Below, piece by piece: positions 1-6,695 of a DNA stretch of 16,766 nt; position 1 is the stretch's first letter; each line of letters opens with the position of its first letter. Where the stretch lies: contig JASHTD010000088.1 in assembly GCA_030040725.1 (NCBI GenBank), positions 1 to 16,766 of the forward strand, in the 5' to 3' direction. Source of the stretch: Candidatus Sulfotelmatobacter sp. (GTDB lineage Bacteria; Acidobacteriota; Terriglobia; Terriglobales; Acidobacteriaceae). The translations under genes were made by a program, and so were the position numbers. The notes beneath the pieces are model-generated. The model was not told the origin of the DNA. It ran no database searches and worked only from the letters and a program-made list of their open reading frames with translations.

Positions 1-233
1 CGGTGCGCGAAGGCAAGGAAATCAAAATTAGAGACGGCGAGTTGCAGACGGCGTGCCAGCAGTCGTGCCCGGCAAACGCAATCGTGTTCGGCAACATCAA
101 CGATCCGAATAGCCAGGTCGCAAAGCTGAAAGCGCAGTCTCGCAATTACAGCTTGCTGGGCGAACTCGGAACGCGCCCGCGCACCACGTATCTGGCGGAA
201 GTTCGCAATCCGAATCCGGAGCTGGAATTGTGA
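1..233 (+). CDS. actB: ActB C-terminus (iron-sulfur subunit of alternative complex III), 5' truncated
   Basis: This is the last 76 codons of a gene that begins before the window; the GTG at position 3 is an internal codon, not a start. The translated end carries TACQQSCPANAIVFGNINDP, a C-x3-C-P motif typical of [4Fe-4S] ferredoxin-like domains in molybdopterin-oxidoreductase iron-sulfur subunits. It is followed by RNYSLLGELGTRPRTTYLA and RNPNPEL, the usual ending of ActB/HybA-like chains. In ACIII, ActB is a large periplasmic subunit with a molybdopterin-like domain lacking the cofactor plus an iron-sulfur domain that passes electrons from quinol towards the hemes. The identity is supported by the actC-D-E-F genes directly downstream. 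The rest of the protein, and presumably the multiheme actA, lie outside the window. Confidence 0.88.
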   Translation, partial: VREGKEIKIRDGELQTACQQSCPANAIVFGNINDPNSQVAKLKAQSRNYSLLGELGTRPRTTYLAEVRNPNPELEL

Positions 234-254
234 AAGGCACGAACTCCAGTCGGC

Positions 255-299
255 GTCATTCCGAAGTCCCGCGTTTTCACCGGCGGGACGAGGAATCTC
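255..299. repeat. GTCATTCCGA-type dispersed repeat, copy 1
   Basis: GTCATTCCGAAG at 255-266 is followed after about 20 nt by GACGAGGAATCTC, the layout of a common dispersed intergenic repeat. Its first part (GTCATTCCGAA) recurs exactly at 9369-9379 and 15273-15283 in this window, always outside genes. Confidence 0.5.
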
Positions 300-310
300 G
301 CGCGAGTCGA

Positions 311-331
311 AATGAAACAGGGCTTTAGCCC
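311..331. repeat. GGCTTTAGCC palindromic unit, copy A
   Basis: The unit reads AATGAAA followed by CAGGGCTTTAGCCC. The same arrangement (RATGAAA, a short spacer, then GGCTTTAGCC) recurs at 385-404 and at 11816-11835, the latter inside a coding sequence. The core GGGCTTTAGCCC is self-complementary. Confidence 0.65.
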
Positions 332-350
332 AAATGGAGATTCGGATCAG

Positions 351-370
351 GGCACGGCTTTAGCCGTGCC
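351..370. repeat. Perfect inverted repeat (hairpin) with CTTTAG centre
   Basis: The arms GGCACGGCT (351-359) and AGCCGTGCC (362-370) are perfectly complementary around a TT centre. There is no T-run after it, so it is not a classic rho-independent terminator. The layout (GC-rich arms around CTTTAG) matches the in-gene hairpin at 11780-11800, which has a CTTCTAG centre. Confidence 0.75.
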
Positions 371-384
371 GCAGGAAAGCAAAA

Positions 385-404
385 GATGAAACTGGGCTTT
401 AGCC
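385..404. repeat. GGCTTTAGCC palindromic unit, copy B
   Basis: GATGAAACTGGGCTTTAGCC lies 16 nt before the actC start codon. It is nearly identical to copy A (311-331) and to copy C inside the FAD/Fe-S dehydrogenase gene (11816-11835). Confidence 0.65.
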
Positions 405-420
405 TCCGCAGAAATAACGA

Positions 421-1809
421 ATGAACGAACCTTACAAAATGTCGGTCGAAACGCAGGCGGCTCCGGTCATCGAGCCCGGCCACACCTTCGCCTCGGTCAC
501 CGATAAGATCAGTTCGATTGTTCTTACCCGGCCTGCGTCGAACGGATGGTTCATCGGCTTCGGCATCGCCTTCCTGGCGACCATGATGCTGCTCTACGCC
601 ATCGGCTATCTTTTCATCCGGGGCATCGGCATCTGGGGCGTGACCATCCCCATCGGCTGGGGCTTTGCCATCGTCAACTTCGTCTGGTGGATCGGAATCG
701 GCCACGCCGGCACGCTGATTTCAGCCATTTTGCTTTTGCTCCGCCAGGAGTGGCGCAACTCCATCAACCGCTTCGCCGAGGCGATGACGTTATTCGCCGT
801 CGCCTGCGCCGGGCTGTTTCCTCTGCTTCACGTCGGCCGCCCCTGGCTCGCGTATTGGCTCTTTCCTTATCCCAGCACCATGGGCGTCTGGCCGCAGTTC
901 CGTAGCCCGCTCATGTGGGACGTTTTCGCTGTCTCCACTTATGCGACTATCTCCGCCCTGTTCTGGTTCATGGGCCTGATCCCGGATTTCGGCACGCTGC
1001 GAGACCGCTCCACCAAAAAATGGATTCGCGTGGTTTACGGCATGCTGGCCATGGGATGGCGCGGATCGGCGCGTCACTGGCATCGCTACGAGACCGCTTA
1101 CCTGCTTCTCGCCGGCCTCGCAACTCCGCTCGTGCTCTCGGTTCACACGGTTGTGAGTTTTGACTTCGCCATCGGCATCGTGCCTGGCTGGCATACCACC
1201 ATCTTCCCGCCCTACTTCGTCGCTGGCGCCATCTACTCGGGCTTCGCCATGGTGCTGATGCTCGCCATCCCCATCCGCAAAATCTACGGCCTCGAAGATT
1301 TCATCACCACGCGCCACCTGCAGAACTCGGCAAAGGTCATGCTCGCCACGGGATTAATCGTGGCTTATGGCTACGGCATCGAGGCTTTCATGGGATGGTA
1401 CAGCGGCGACCGGTTCGACGCCTTCACCCTCTGGAACCGCGTGCACGGGCCGTATGCCCCCTGGTATTTGTCGCTGCTGACTTGCAATATTTTTATTCCT
1501 CAGCTTCTTTGGATTCGCAAGCTGCGCACCAGCCCGCTCGGTTTATTCATCATCTCTTTCGTAATTCTCACAGGCATGTGGCTGGAGCGCTTCATCATTG
1601 TTGTCGTCAGCTTGAGCCGCGACTTCCTCAATTCTTCCTGGGGCATGTACTACCCGACGCGGTGGGATTACATGACGTTCTTCGGCACGATTGGAATGTT
1701 CCTCGCGGCCATGTTCCTGTTCTGCCGCTTGCTGCCCATGATTTCTATTTTTGAAATTCGGACTCTTCTGCCGCAGGCGGAAGGCAAAGCGTCGGAGGCG
1801 GCGGAGTAA
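421..1809 (+). CDS. actC: ActC, NrfD-like quinol-binding membrane subunit of alternative complex III
   Basis: This 462-residue polytopic membrane protein belongs to the NrfD/PsrC family. In ACIII, ActC sits in the cytoplasmic membrane and provides the quinol oxidation site that hands electrons to ActB. Hydrophobic segments run from about residue 42 to 440. Family hallmarks are WWIGIGHAGTLISAIL (about 89-104), FPLLHVGRPWLAYW (about 133-146, with H137) and SPLMWDVFAVSTY (about 162-174, with D167); the His and Asp lie where the family's quinol site is expected. The ATG at 421 gives the full N-terminus, but no Shine-Dalgarno is visible before it or before the in-frame ATG at 439, so the exact start is uncertain. 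The stop TAA shares its last base with the actD ATG. Confidence 0.93.
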   Translation: MNEPYKMSVETQAAPVIEPGHTFASVTDKISSIVLTRPASNGWFIGFGIAFLATMMLLYAIGYLFIRGIGIWGVTIPIGWGFAIVNFVWWIGIGHAGTLISAILLLLRQEWRNSINRFAEAMTLFAVACAGLFPLLHVGRPWLAYWLFPYPSTMGVWPQFRSPLMWDVFAVSTYATISALFWFMGLIPDFGTLRDRSTKKWIRVVYGMLAMGWRGSARHWHRYETAYLLLAGLATPLVLSVHTVVSFDFAIGIVPGWHTTIFPPYFVAGAIYSGFAMVLMLAIPIRKIYGLEDFITTRHLQNSAKVMLATGLIVAYGYGIEAFMGWYSGDRFDAFTLWNRVHGPYAPWYLSLLTCNIFIPQLLWIRKLRTSPLGLFIISFVILTGMWLERFIIVVVSLSRDFLNSSWGMYYPTRWDYMTFFGTIGMFLAAMFLFCRLLPMISIFEIRTLLPQAEGKASEAAE

Positions 1810-2345
1810 TGAAACGCGATCCGATCTACGGAATGATGGCGGAATTTGATACCCCGACCGCACTGCTCGACGCTGCGCATCGCACCTATGAGGCCGGCTA
1901 CCGAAAGATCGACGCCTACAGCCCGTTCCCGGTCGAAGGTTTGGCAGAAGAGATTGGTTTCCATCACGACTCCGTGGCTCTGGTCGTCCTGATTTGCGGC
2001 ATCATCGGCGGGCTCACCGGCTATCTCATGCAGTATTGGTGCGATGCTGTCAGCTATCCCATTAACGTAGGCGGACGGCCCTACAACTCATGGCCGGCGT
2101 TCATCGTGATCACCTTTGAACTCACCATTCTCTTCGGCGGCATCTCCGCGTTGCTCGGCATGCTGGCTCTGAACGGCCTGCCCATGCCTTACCATCCGGT
2201 GTTTAATGTGCCGCGATTTTCATCAGCCTCGAAGGACCGTTTTTTCCTGATCGTCTTTTCATCCGATCAGAAATACGATCCTGCAGGCGTGCGCAGTTTT
2301 CTCGAAGCACTGCAGCCGCGCTCGATCTCGGAGGTGCCCAGCTAA
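1809..2345 (+). CDS. actD: ActD, membrane subunit of alternative complex III (DUF3341)
   Basis: This 178-residue protein matches the DUF3341 family, the ActD subunit of ACIII. It begins with IYGMMAEFDTPTALLDAA, the typical start of an N-terminal cytoplasmic alpha/beta domain, and continues with YRKIDAYSPFPVEGL (about 31-45). Two transmembrane helices follow (about 55-75 and 97-120), joined by a loop with SYPINVGGRPYNSWPAF, highly characteristic of the family. ActD packs beside the quinone-binding membrane subunits; its own role appears structural. The start overlaps the actC stop (TAATG), with GGAGG at 1794-1798, and the stop abuts the actE ATG, so the three genes are probably translationally coupled. 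Confidence 0.93.
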   Translation: MKRDPIYGMMAEFDTPTALLDAAHRTYEAGYRKIDAYSPFPVEGLAEEIGFHHDSVALVVLICGIIGGLTGYLMQYWCDAVSYPINVGGRPYNSWPAFIVITFELTILFGGISALLGMLALNGLPMPYHPVFNVPRFSSASKDRFFLIVFSSDQKYDPAGVRSFLEALQPRSISEVPS

Positions 2346-3086
2346 ATGCCGCGCCTCCAGAATTCATGTAGGGACAGCCGCCCCTTCGACAGGCTCAGGG
2401 CAGGCTCTCGGTTGTCCAGTCGAGCGAAGCTCGACGGTTTGCTCGCGGCAACGCTGTTGCTGGCCGTCGCTTTTTCCTCCGCCTGCCGCCTTGATATGCA
2501 TGTGCAGCCCAAGCAGCTTCCGTTCGCGCGCAGTGATTTCTTTCCCGACCAGCGCTCCGAGCGTCCGCTGGTCGAGGGCACGGTTGCGCGCAGCCAGTTG
2601 TACGAGGACACCTATCTTTACACCGGCAAGATCAGCGGCAATTTCGGCGACTACATGCCGTTTCCTCTGACCAAAGAAGTGATGGAGCGCGGTCGCGAGC
2701 GTTACAACATTTACTGTTCACCCTGCCATTCTTTGCTCGGCGACGGCAAGGGATTCGTGCCTTCGCGCGGCTTCTCGCGCATGCCGCCCTCCTACCACAC
2801 GCCGCGTCTCGAAAAAGCTCCACTCGGTTATTTGTTCGATGTAATCACCAACGGCTACGGCATCATGCCCGATTACCGCTCTCAGATTGCAGCCGAAGAC
2901 CGCTGGAAGATCGTGGCCTATGTTCGAGCGCTCCAGCTCAGCCAGAACGCAACCAAGGCGGACGTTCCTCCGGGGCAAGCCATCCCTTCGGAGCCGCCGA
3001 AGTTTGTGACTCCGCTGGGTAGCGGCGCAACCGTTCCGGTAGAAGCCGCTCCAGCTTCAAGTTCCGGGGAAGGGGAACACCCATGA
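2346..3086 (+). CDS. actE: ActE, monoheme cytochrome c subunit of alternative complex III, with a repeat-derived N-terminus
   Basis: This 246-residue c-type cytochrome has the heme motif CSPCH (C124, C127, H128), a likely axial methionine in GYGIMPDY (M174), and the QLPFARSDFFPDQRSERP stretch (about 57-73) typical of ActE. A hydrophobic export signal (about 31-46) ends in SSAC, so C47 may be a lipid-anchored cysteine; the lipobox is weak. ActE is expected to pass electrons from ACIII to the oxidase. The ATG at 2346 follows the actD stop directly and has GGAGG at 2330-2334, so translation from here is well supported. The first 30 or so codons are unusual: bases about 2365-2435 are dispersed palindromic repeats, giving an arginine-rich leader (SRPFDRLRAGSRLSSRAKLD). 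No ATG lies between this start and the signal. The stop overlaps actF (ATGA). Confidence 0.9.
   Translation: MPRLQNSCRDSRPFDRLRAGSRLSSRAKLDGLLAATLLLAVAFSSACRLDMHVQPKQLPFARSDFFPDQRSERPLVEGTVARSQLYEDTYLYTGKISGNFGDYMPFPLTKEVMERGRERYNIYCSPCHSLLGDGKGFVPSRGFSRMPPSYHTPRLEKAPLGYLFDVITNGYGIMPDYRSQIAAEDRWKIVAYVRALQLSQNATKADVPPGQAIPSEPPKFVTPLGSGATVPVEAAPASSSGEGEHP
2365..2384. repeat. ACAGCCGCCC repeat segment inside the actE 5' end
   Basis: CATGTAGGGACAGCCGCCCC matches the segment at 10083-10102, inside the FAD/Fe-S dehydrogenase gene, at 17 of 20 positions. It looks like the left half of a hairpin family with a CGCCCTCG centre, of which 10054-10073 is a perfect member. Here the right arm is missing and a different repeat follows directly. 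Confidence 0.6.
2382..2409. repeat. CCCTTCGAC/GCTCAGGGCAGGCTCTC repeat inside actE
   Basis: CCCTTCGAC (2382-2390) and GCTCAGGGCAGGCTCTC (2393-2409) are both found, in reverse complement, at 9398-9442. The 17-nt block is identical in the two copies. The actE copy lacks the central segment present in the intergenic copy. In the actE frame it encodes PFDRLRAGS; on the other strand it reads ALSLSKG. Both peptides are familiar translations of a very widespread dispersed repeat. Confidence 0.75.
2419..2435. repeat. Short hairpin inside the actE 5' end
   Basis: The arms GTCGAGC (2419-2425) and GCTCGAC (2429-2435) are perfectly complementary around a GAA loop. The hairpin lies directly before the codons for the export signal and is the last part of the repeat mosaic in this gene. 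Confidence 0.6.
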
Positions 3087-4303
3087 GCGCCGCGCCGGCT
3101 ACACATCTCGACCTGACGCCGCCGCCGATAGTGAAAAAGCTGTCGCAGCGTTCGCTGGTCGTCGGCATTCTGTTTGGAGCGGGCGCGGTTGCGCTGGCAG
3201 CTCTGCGGCCGCAGGAGTTCTATCGCGGCTACCTGCTGGGCTTCATGTGCTGGCTGGGATTGGCCTTGGGATCGATGGCGATCCTCATGATCCGCCATCT
3301 CACCGGAGGCGGTTGGGGCACCGTGATTCGCCGCATTCTCGGCGCGGCCATGCGCACTCTGCCGCTGCTGGCGATTCTCTTTATCCCGGTCATCCTCGGC
3401 ATTCATCACCTTTATATCTGGGCTCAACCGCTCAGCAATATCGAAGACAAGCATCTTCGCGAGCATCTCGAGCAGATCACCCGGAGCTATCTCACCATCA
3501 ACGGCTTCATCATTCGGGCCATCATCTATTTCGCCATCTGGAACGTATGCTCGTTGCTGCTTTCGAAGTGGTCGAAACAGACGGATCATGCCGGTGCCCC
3601 CAACAACACTCAACGATTTAAGGCAGTCGCCGGCCCCGGCCTGATTCTGTACGCATTCACCATTTCGTTCGCCGCTATCGACTGGATCATGTCGCTCGAC
3701 CCAAGCTGGATCTCCACCATCTTCGGACTGATCATACTGATCGGCGAGCTCCTCGCGGCTATGTGCTTCGCGGTTGTGGTCGAACGCATCCTCGTCAACT
3801 ACAAGCCCATGTCGGAACTGCTCCGGCCGGATTTCGTGCACGACCATGGCAAGTGGATGCTGACCTTTATCATGGTCTGGGCCTATTTCTCATTCTCCCA
3901 ATGGCTCATCATCTGGGCCGGCAATCTGCCTTCTGAAATTACTTTTTATTTGAAGCGCCTTAGTGGCGGCTGGGGATGGATCGGCCTGGTTCTTGCGCTG
4001 TTCCACTTCTGCGTGCCCTTTGCCATCCTGCTTTCGCGTTCTCTCAAACGCAATATCCGGAAGTTGGTTTGGGTGGCTGTGTGGCTGATCCTGATGCGCT
4101 ACCTCGATCTTTTCTGGATCATCGAGCCAAATTTTTCCAAAGCAATTTCGCTGACTCTCGCCGACATCGTCGTGCCAGTGGCGATCGGCGGAATCTGGCT
4201 TTGGTATTTTTTCCGCAACCTGGCTTCGTTGCCGCTTGTGCCGGCCTATGACCAGGATGCCCATGAGGTCTTGCAGCCCGAGCACGCAGGACACGCCGGA
4301 TAG
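3083..4303 (+). CDS. actF: ActF, second NrfD-like membrane subunit of alternative complex III
   Basis: This 406-residue polytopic membrane protein is the ActF subunit, a diverged homologue of ActC. Hydrophobic helices run from about residue 22 to 380. Family landmarks are LLAILFIPVILGIHHLYIWA (about 95-114), the AFTISFAAIDWIMSLDPSWI block (about 191-210) and FHFCVPFAILLSR (about 307-319). In ACIII, ActF sits in the membrane next to ActC; a role in proton movement has been proposed for the ActC/ActF pair. The ATG at 3083 overlaps the actE stop (ATGA) and is preceded by a purine-rich GGGGAAGGGGAA stretch. The gene is followed after 10 nt by the small-protein gene at 4314. Confidence 0.9.
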   Translation: MSAAPATHLDLTPPPIVKKLSQRSLVVGILFGAGAVALAALRPQEFYRGYLLGFMCWLGLALGSMAILMIRHLTGGGWGTVIRRILGAAMRTLPLLAILFIPVILGIHHLYIWAQPLSNIEDKHLREHLEQITRSYLTINGFIIRAIIYFAIWNVCSLLLSKWSKQTDHAGAPNNTQRFKAVAGPGLILYAFTISFAAIDWIMSLDPSWISTIFGLIILIGELLAAMCFAVVVERILVNYKPMSELLRPDFVHDHGKWMLTFIMVWAYFSFSQWLIIWAGNLPSEITFYLKRLSGGWGWIGLVLALFHFCVPFAILLSRSLKRNIRKLVWVAVWLILMRYLDLFWIIEPNFSKAISLTLADIVVPVAIGGIWLWYFFRNLASLPLVPAYDQDAHEVLQPEHAGHAG

Positions 4304-4313
4304 GAAACGCGAG

Positions 4314-4826
4314 ATGAGCGACAGCATCAAACACGGGAAAACCAACGGCCACGGCAGCTTCGAGCACCAGGATTTGAGCCCCGCCACGCTCATCTATTTC
4401 TTCCTGAGCCTGGCCGTATTCATCGTGATCTCGATTTTCATTCTCAAAGGATTCTTCGCCTATCTCAACTATCGCGAGAAGGCGATCGAGCAACCCGTAA
4501 ATCCGCTGGTCAAGCATGTTCCCGAAGATACGCGCCACGTCGCGCCCGGCTATCCGCAAACTGCCTTCCCTAATCCGCGATTGGAAACGGATGAGCGCGG
4601 TCAGCTCGGCAGTCTCCTGCTGAACCAGGACAACATTCTTTACAGCTACGGCTGGGTCGATGAAAGAGCGGGCATCGTGCGCATCCCTATCGATCGGGCG
4701 ATGGATCTGCTGGTGCAACGCGGGCTTCCGGTGCTGCCTCAGGCAAACGGCCAGCCCGCCAGCGATGCGGCGGAGAGCAGCTTAGCGGCAAAGGCGCCGC
4801 GGGGAGTTAAAAGCAAAAAGCAGTGA
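4314..4826 (+). CDS. Small single-span membrane protein of unknown function, between actF and the SCO gene
   Basis: This 170-residue protein has a His-rich N-terminus (about 1-20), one transmembrane helix (about 26-50), and a soluble C-terminal domain that is probably periplasmic. That domain contains YGWVDERAGIVRIPIDRAM (about 112-130) followed by DLLVQRGLP, a motif I associate with small uncharacterised proteins encoded beside SCO and cytochrome oxidase genes in several phyla; no biochemical role is known to me. The tail is Ala/Lys-rich and low complexity. A longer frame is open back to 4236, but it would run 68 nt into actF. The ATG at 4314 gives a 10-nt gap with GGAAACGCGAG upstream, so I chose it. 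The stop overlaps the next GTG (GTGA). Context suggests a part in oxidase assembly or in the supercomplex. Confidence 0.85.
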   Translation: MSDSIKHGKTNGHGSFEHQDLSPATLIYFFLSLAVFIVISIFILKGFFAYLNYREKAIEQPVNPLVKHVPEDTRHVAPGYPQTAFPNPRLETDERGQLGSLLLNQDNILYSYGWVDERAGIVRIPIDRAMDLLVQRGLPVLPQANGQPASDAAESSLAAKAPRGVKSKKQ

Positions 4827-5701
4827 TCGGTACAAAATACAATTCGATTTCGGCCGCCGGCGTCGTGCTTGCGGTTACGGTACTTTCGCTTTGCGCCTCC
4901 GCGCAGATCAATAGCGGTATTACTTCGCCGCCCGTGAACGAGCGGCCTCCGTTGCTGCAGAATGTCGGCATCGAGCAGCACCTCGATGCCCAGATCCCTC
5001 CCGATCTCGCCTTCGTTGACGATGCCGGCCGTCCCGTCAAGCTCGGTGATTATTTCGGGCGCAAGCCGCTCATCCTCAATCTCGTCTATCTCAACTGCAC
5101 CATGCTGTGCGGCCAGGAATTGGCCGGACTCGCCAGCGCCATGCGCCTGATCAAGTTCGATGCCGGCAATGAATTTGAGGTGATCACGGTCAGCTTCGAT
5201 CCCCGGGAAACGCCCGCCATGGCCGCCGCCAAAAAGAAAGACTACGTTGGCCGTTACGGCCGCGCCAACGCGGCCGCTGGCTGGCATTTTCTCACCGGCC
5301 AGGCGCCCGCGATCGACGCGTTAACCAAGGCCGTCGGCTTCCAATATCAGTACGATTCCAAGACCAATCAGTACGCCCATGCCACCGCCATCATGGTGCT
5401 CACCCCCCAGGGACGCATCTCGCGCTATCTCTATGGAGTGGATTTTCCTCCGAAGGATTTGCGGCTGGGGCTGGTCGAAGCTTCGCAGGAAAAGATCGGC
5501 AACCCGGTCGACGCCGTATTGCTCTATTGCTATCACTACAATCCGGAGACCGGAAAATACGGCGCGGTCATCAGCAATATTCTGCGCCTGGCCGGCGCAG
5601 TTACAATCCTGATCATCGGCGGCATGCTTCTCATTTTGTGGCGGCTCGACCGCTCCGCAACCAGGAAGGCAGAAAGCAAGATAAGCACGTATGCTCAATA
5701 A
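4823..5701 (+). CDS. SCO1/SenC/PrrC-family copper chaperone with a C-terminal membrane anchor
   Basis: This 292-residue thioredoxin-fold protein is probably needed to load the CuA centre of CoxB. An export signal (about 11-27) ends in CASA|QIN. The copper/redox motif is LNCTMLCG (C92 and C96, a C-x3-C pair), and the expected histidine is H186 in YAHATAIMVL. ITVSFDPRETP (about 121-131) and GVDFPP (about 205-210) are typical SCO landmarks. After the fold comes LLYCYHYNPETGKYG (about 233-247) and one hydrophobic helix (about 256-273), so the protein is probably tail-anchored in addition to its cleavable signal. The GTG start overlaps the preceding stop (GTGA). The last 11 nt overlap the coxB start. 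Confidence 0.9.
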   Translation: MIGTKYNSISAAGVVLAVTVLSLCASAQINSGITSPPVNERPPLLQNVGIEQHLDAQIPPDLAFVDDAGRPVKLGDYFGRKPLILNLVYLNCTMLCGQELAGLASAMRLIKFDAGNEFEVITVSFDPRETPAMAAAKKKDYVGRYGRANAAAGWHFLTGQAPAIDALTKAVGFQYQYDSKTNQYAHATAIMVLTPQGRISRYLYGVDFPPKDLRLGLVEASQEKIGNPVDAVLLYCYHYNPETGKYGAVISNILRLAGAVTILIIGGMLLILWRLDRSATRKAESKISTYAQ

Positions 5702-6695
5702 TTTTCCATTATGGCCCGAGCAGGCCTCCACGCTTGCCCATCGCGTGGATGCGCTCTATATCTTCCTGCTGGTTGTCGGCGGAATGATGGCGGTGCTGAT
5801 CTTCGTCCTCCTCATTTATTTCGCCGCCCGCTTCCGCCACCGTCCCGGAGTTCGCGCCGAACAGATCGAAGGCTCGAACGCGCTTGAAATAACCTGGAGC
5901 GTCATTCCCTTCTGCGTGTTCATGGTTATTTTTATTTGGAGCTCGGCCCTCTATTTCAAGGAACGCACTCCTCCCGCCGACTCAAGCGAGATCTACGTCG
6001 TCGCCAAACAATGGATGTGGAAGGTGGAACACGCCGAGGGTCAGCGCGAGATCAACGAGCTGCACGTTCCCGTCGACCGCGACATCAAGCTCATAATGAC
6101 CTCGCAGGATGTCATTCACAGCTTTTTCATTCCTGCCTTCCGCATCAAACAGGATGTTCTGCCCGGCCGTTACTCGGTCGAGTGGTTCCATGCCACCAAA
6201 CCCGGTGTCTACCATCTGTTCTGCTCGCAATATTGCGGCACCCAACACTCCGGCATGGTGGGTTCGATCGTTGTGATGGAACCGGCACAGTATGAAGCCT
6301 GGGTCAGCGGCAATCCGAGCGGTCCGCTTTCCGCCTCCGGCGAAAAGGAATTTGCTGAGCTTGGTTGCAGCAGTTGTCATCGCTCCGATGTTCAAGGCCG
6401 TGGGCCGAACCTGCAAGGAGTTTTTGGCAAGCCGGTTCAGCTGGAAGATGGACGCATCGTCACCGCCGACGAAAATTACCTGCGGGAGTGCATCCTCGAT
6501 CCCGGATCCCGGCGTGTCAAGGGATATCAGCCCATCATGCCAACCTTCCAGGGATTAGTGACCGATGAACAAATTAATGAGTTAGTCGCCTACATCAAGT
6601 CGATCGGGGCGAATCAATCCGGCGCGAAAACCACTGCCCGCGCCGCTCCGCCATTTACCGGCAAAGCTCAACCCAGTGGAAATCAGGTGCAATGA
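5691..6695 (+). CDS. coxB: Cytochrome c oxidase subunit II with CuA domain and fused cytochrome c (caa3 type)
   Basis: This 334-residue subunit II has two transmembrane helices (about 21-44 and 67-89), a cupredoxin CuA domain, and a C-terminal cytochrome c domain. CuA ligands are visible: H143 (DVIHSFFIP), then CSQYCGTQHSGM with C178, C182, H186 and M189. Q180 replaces the more common Glu, which ligates through its backbone carbonyl. Heme c binds at CSSCH (C226, C229, H230), with probable axial M283 in GYQPIMPTF. The fused heme defines the caa3 type and allows electrons to come directly from ACIII or its ActE subunit. The last 25 or so residues are Ala/Pro/Gln-rich and probably disordered. 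The start overlaps the SCO gene by 11 nt, and the stop overlaps coxA (ATGA). Confidence 0.95.
   Translation: MLNNFPLWPEQASTLAHRVDALYIFLLVVGGMMAVLIFVLLIYFAARFRHRPGVRAEQIEGSNALEITWSVIPFCVFMVIFIWSSALYFKERTPPADSSEIYVVAKQWMWKVEHAEGQREINELHVPVDRDIKLIMTSQDVIHSFFIPAFRIKQDVLPGRYSVEWFHATKPGVYHLFCSQYCGTQHSGMVGSIVVMEPAQYEAWVSGNPSGPLSASGEKEFAELGCSSCHRSDVQGRGPNLQGVFGKPVQLEDGRIVTADENYLRECILDPGSRRVKGYQPIMPTFQGLVTDEQINELVAYIKSIGANQSGAKTTARAAPPFTGKAQPSGNQVQ

Larger units (their letters stand above)
234..420. repeat. Repeat-filled gap between actB and actC
   Basis: This 187-nt non-coding gap is unusual in an otherwise overlapping operon. It holds, in order: a GTCATTCCGAAG...GACGAGGAATCTC element (about 255-299), a GGGCTTTAGCCC palindrome (320-331), a near-perfect hairpin GGCACGGCT/AGCCGTGCC (351-370), and a second GGGCTTTAGCC unit (394-404). 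No convincing promoter or U-tract terminator is visible. The elements resemble dispersed intergenic palindromes of Acidobacteriota genomes. They could act as RNA stem-loops that alter mRNA stability between actB and actC, but that role is inference. Confidence 0.75.

Noticed and set aside
351..370. Hairpin considered as a rho-independent terminator after actB
   Set aside because: No T-run follows, the operon continues, and the element matches a dispersed repeat family.
234..420. CRISPR array or integron attC sites
   Set aside because: The repeats are unequal in spacing and type, with no constant direct repeat or spacer length, and no cas or integrase gene is present.
2918..3847. Minus-strand open frame of 309 codons opposite actE and actF
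   Set aside because: Composition is rich in Asp, Glu, Arg, His and Gln without structure, it overlaps two confident genes, and no motif is visible.
4236..4313. Upstream extension of the small membrane protein into actF
   Set aside because: It would overlap actF by 68 nt with Arg/Cys-rich sequence; ATG 4314 gives a normal spacing and a natural N-terminus.
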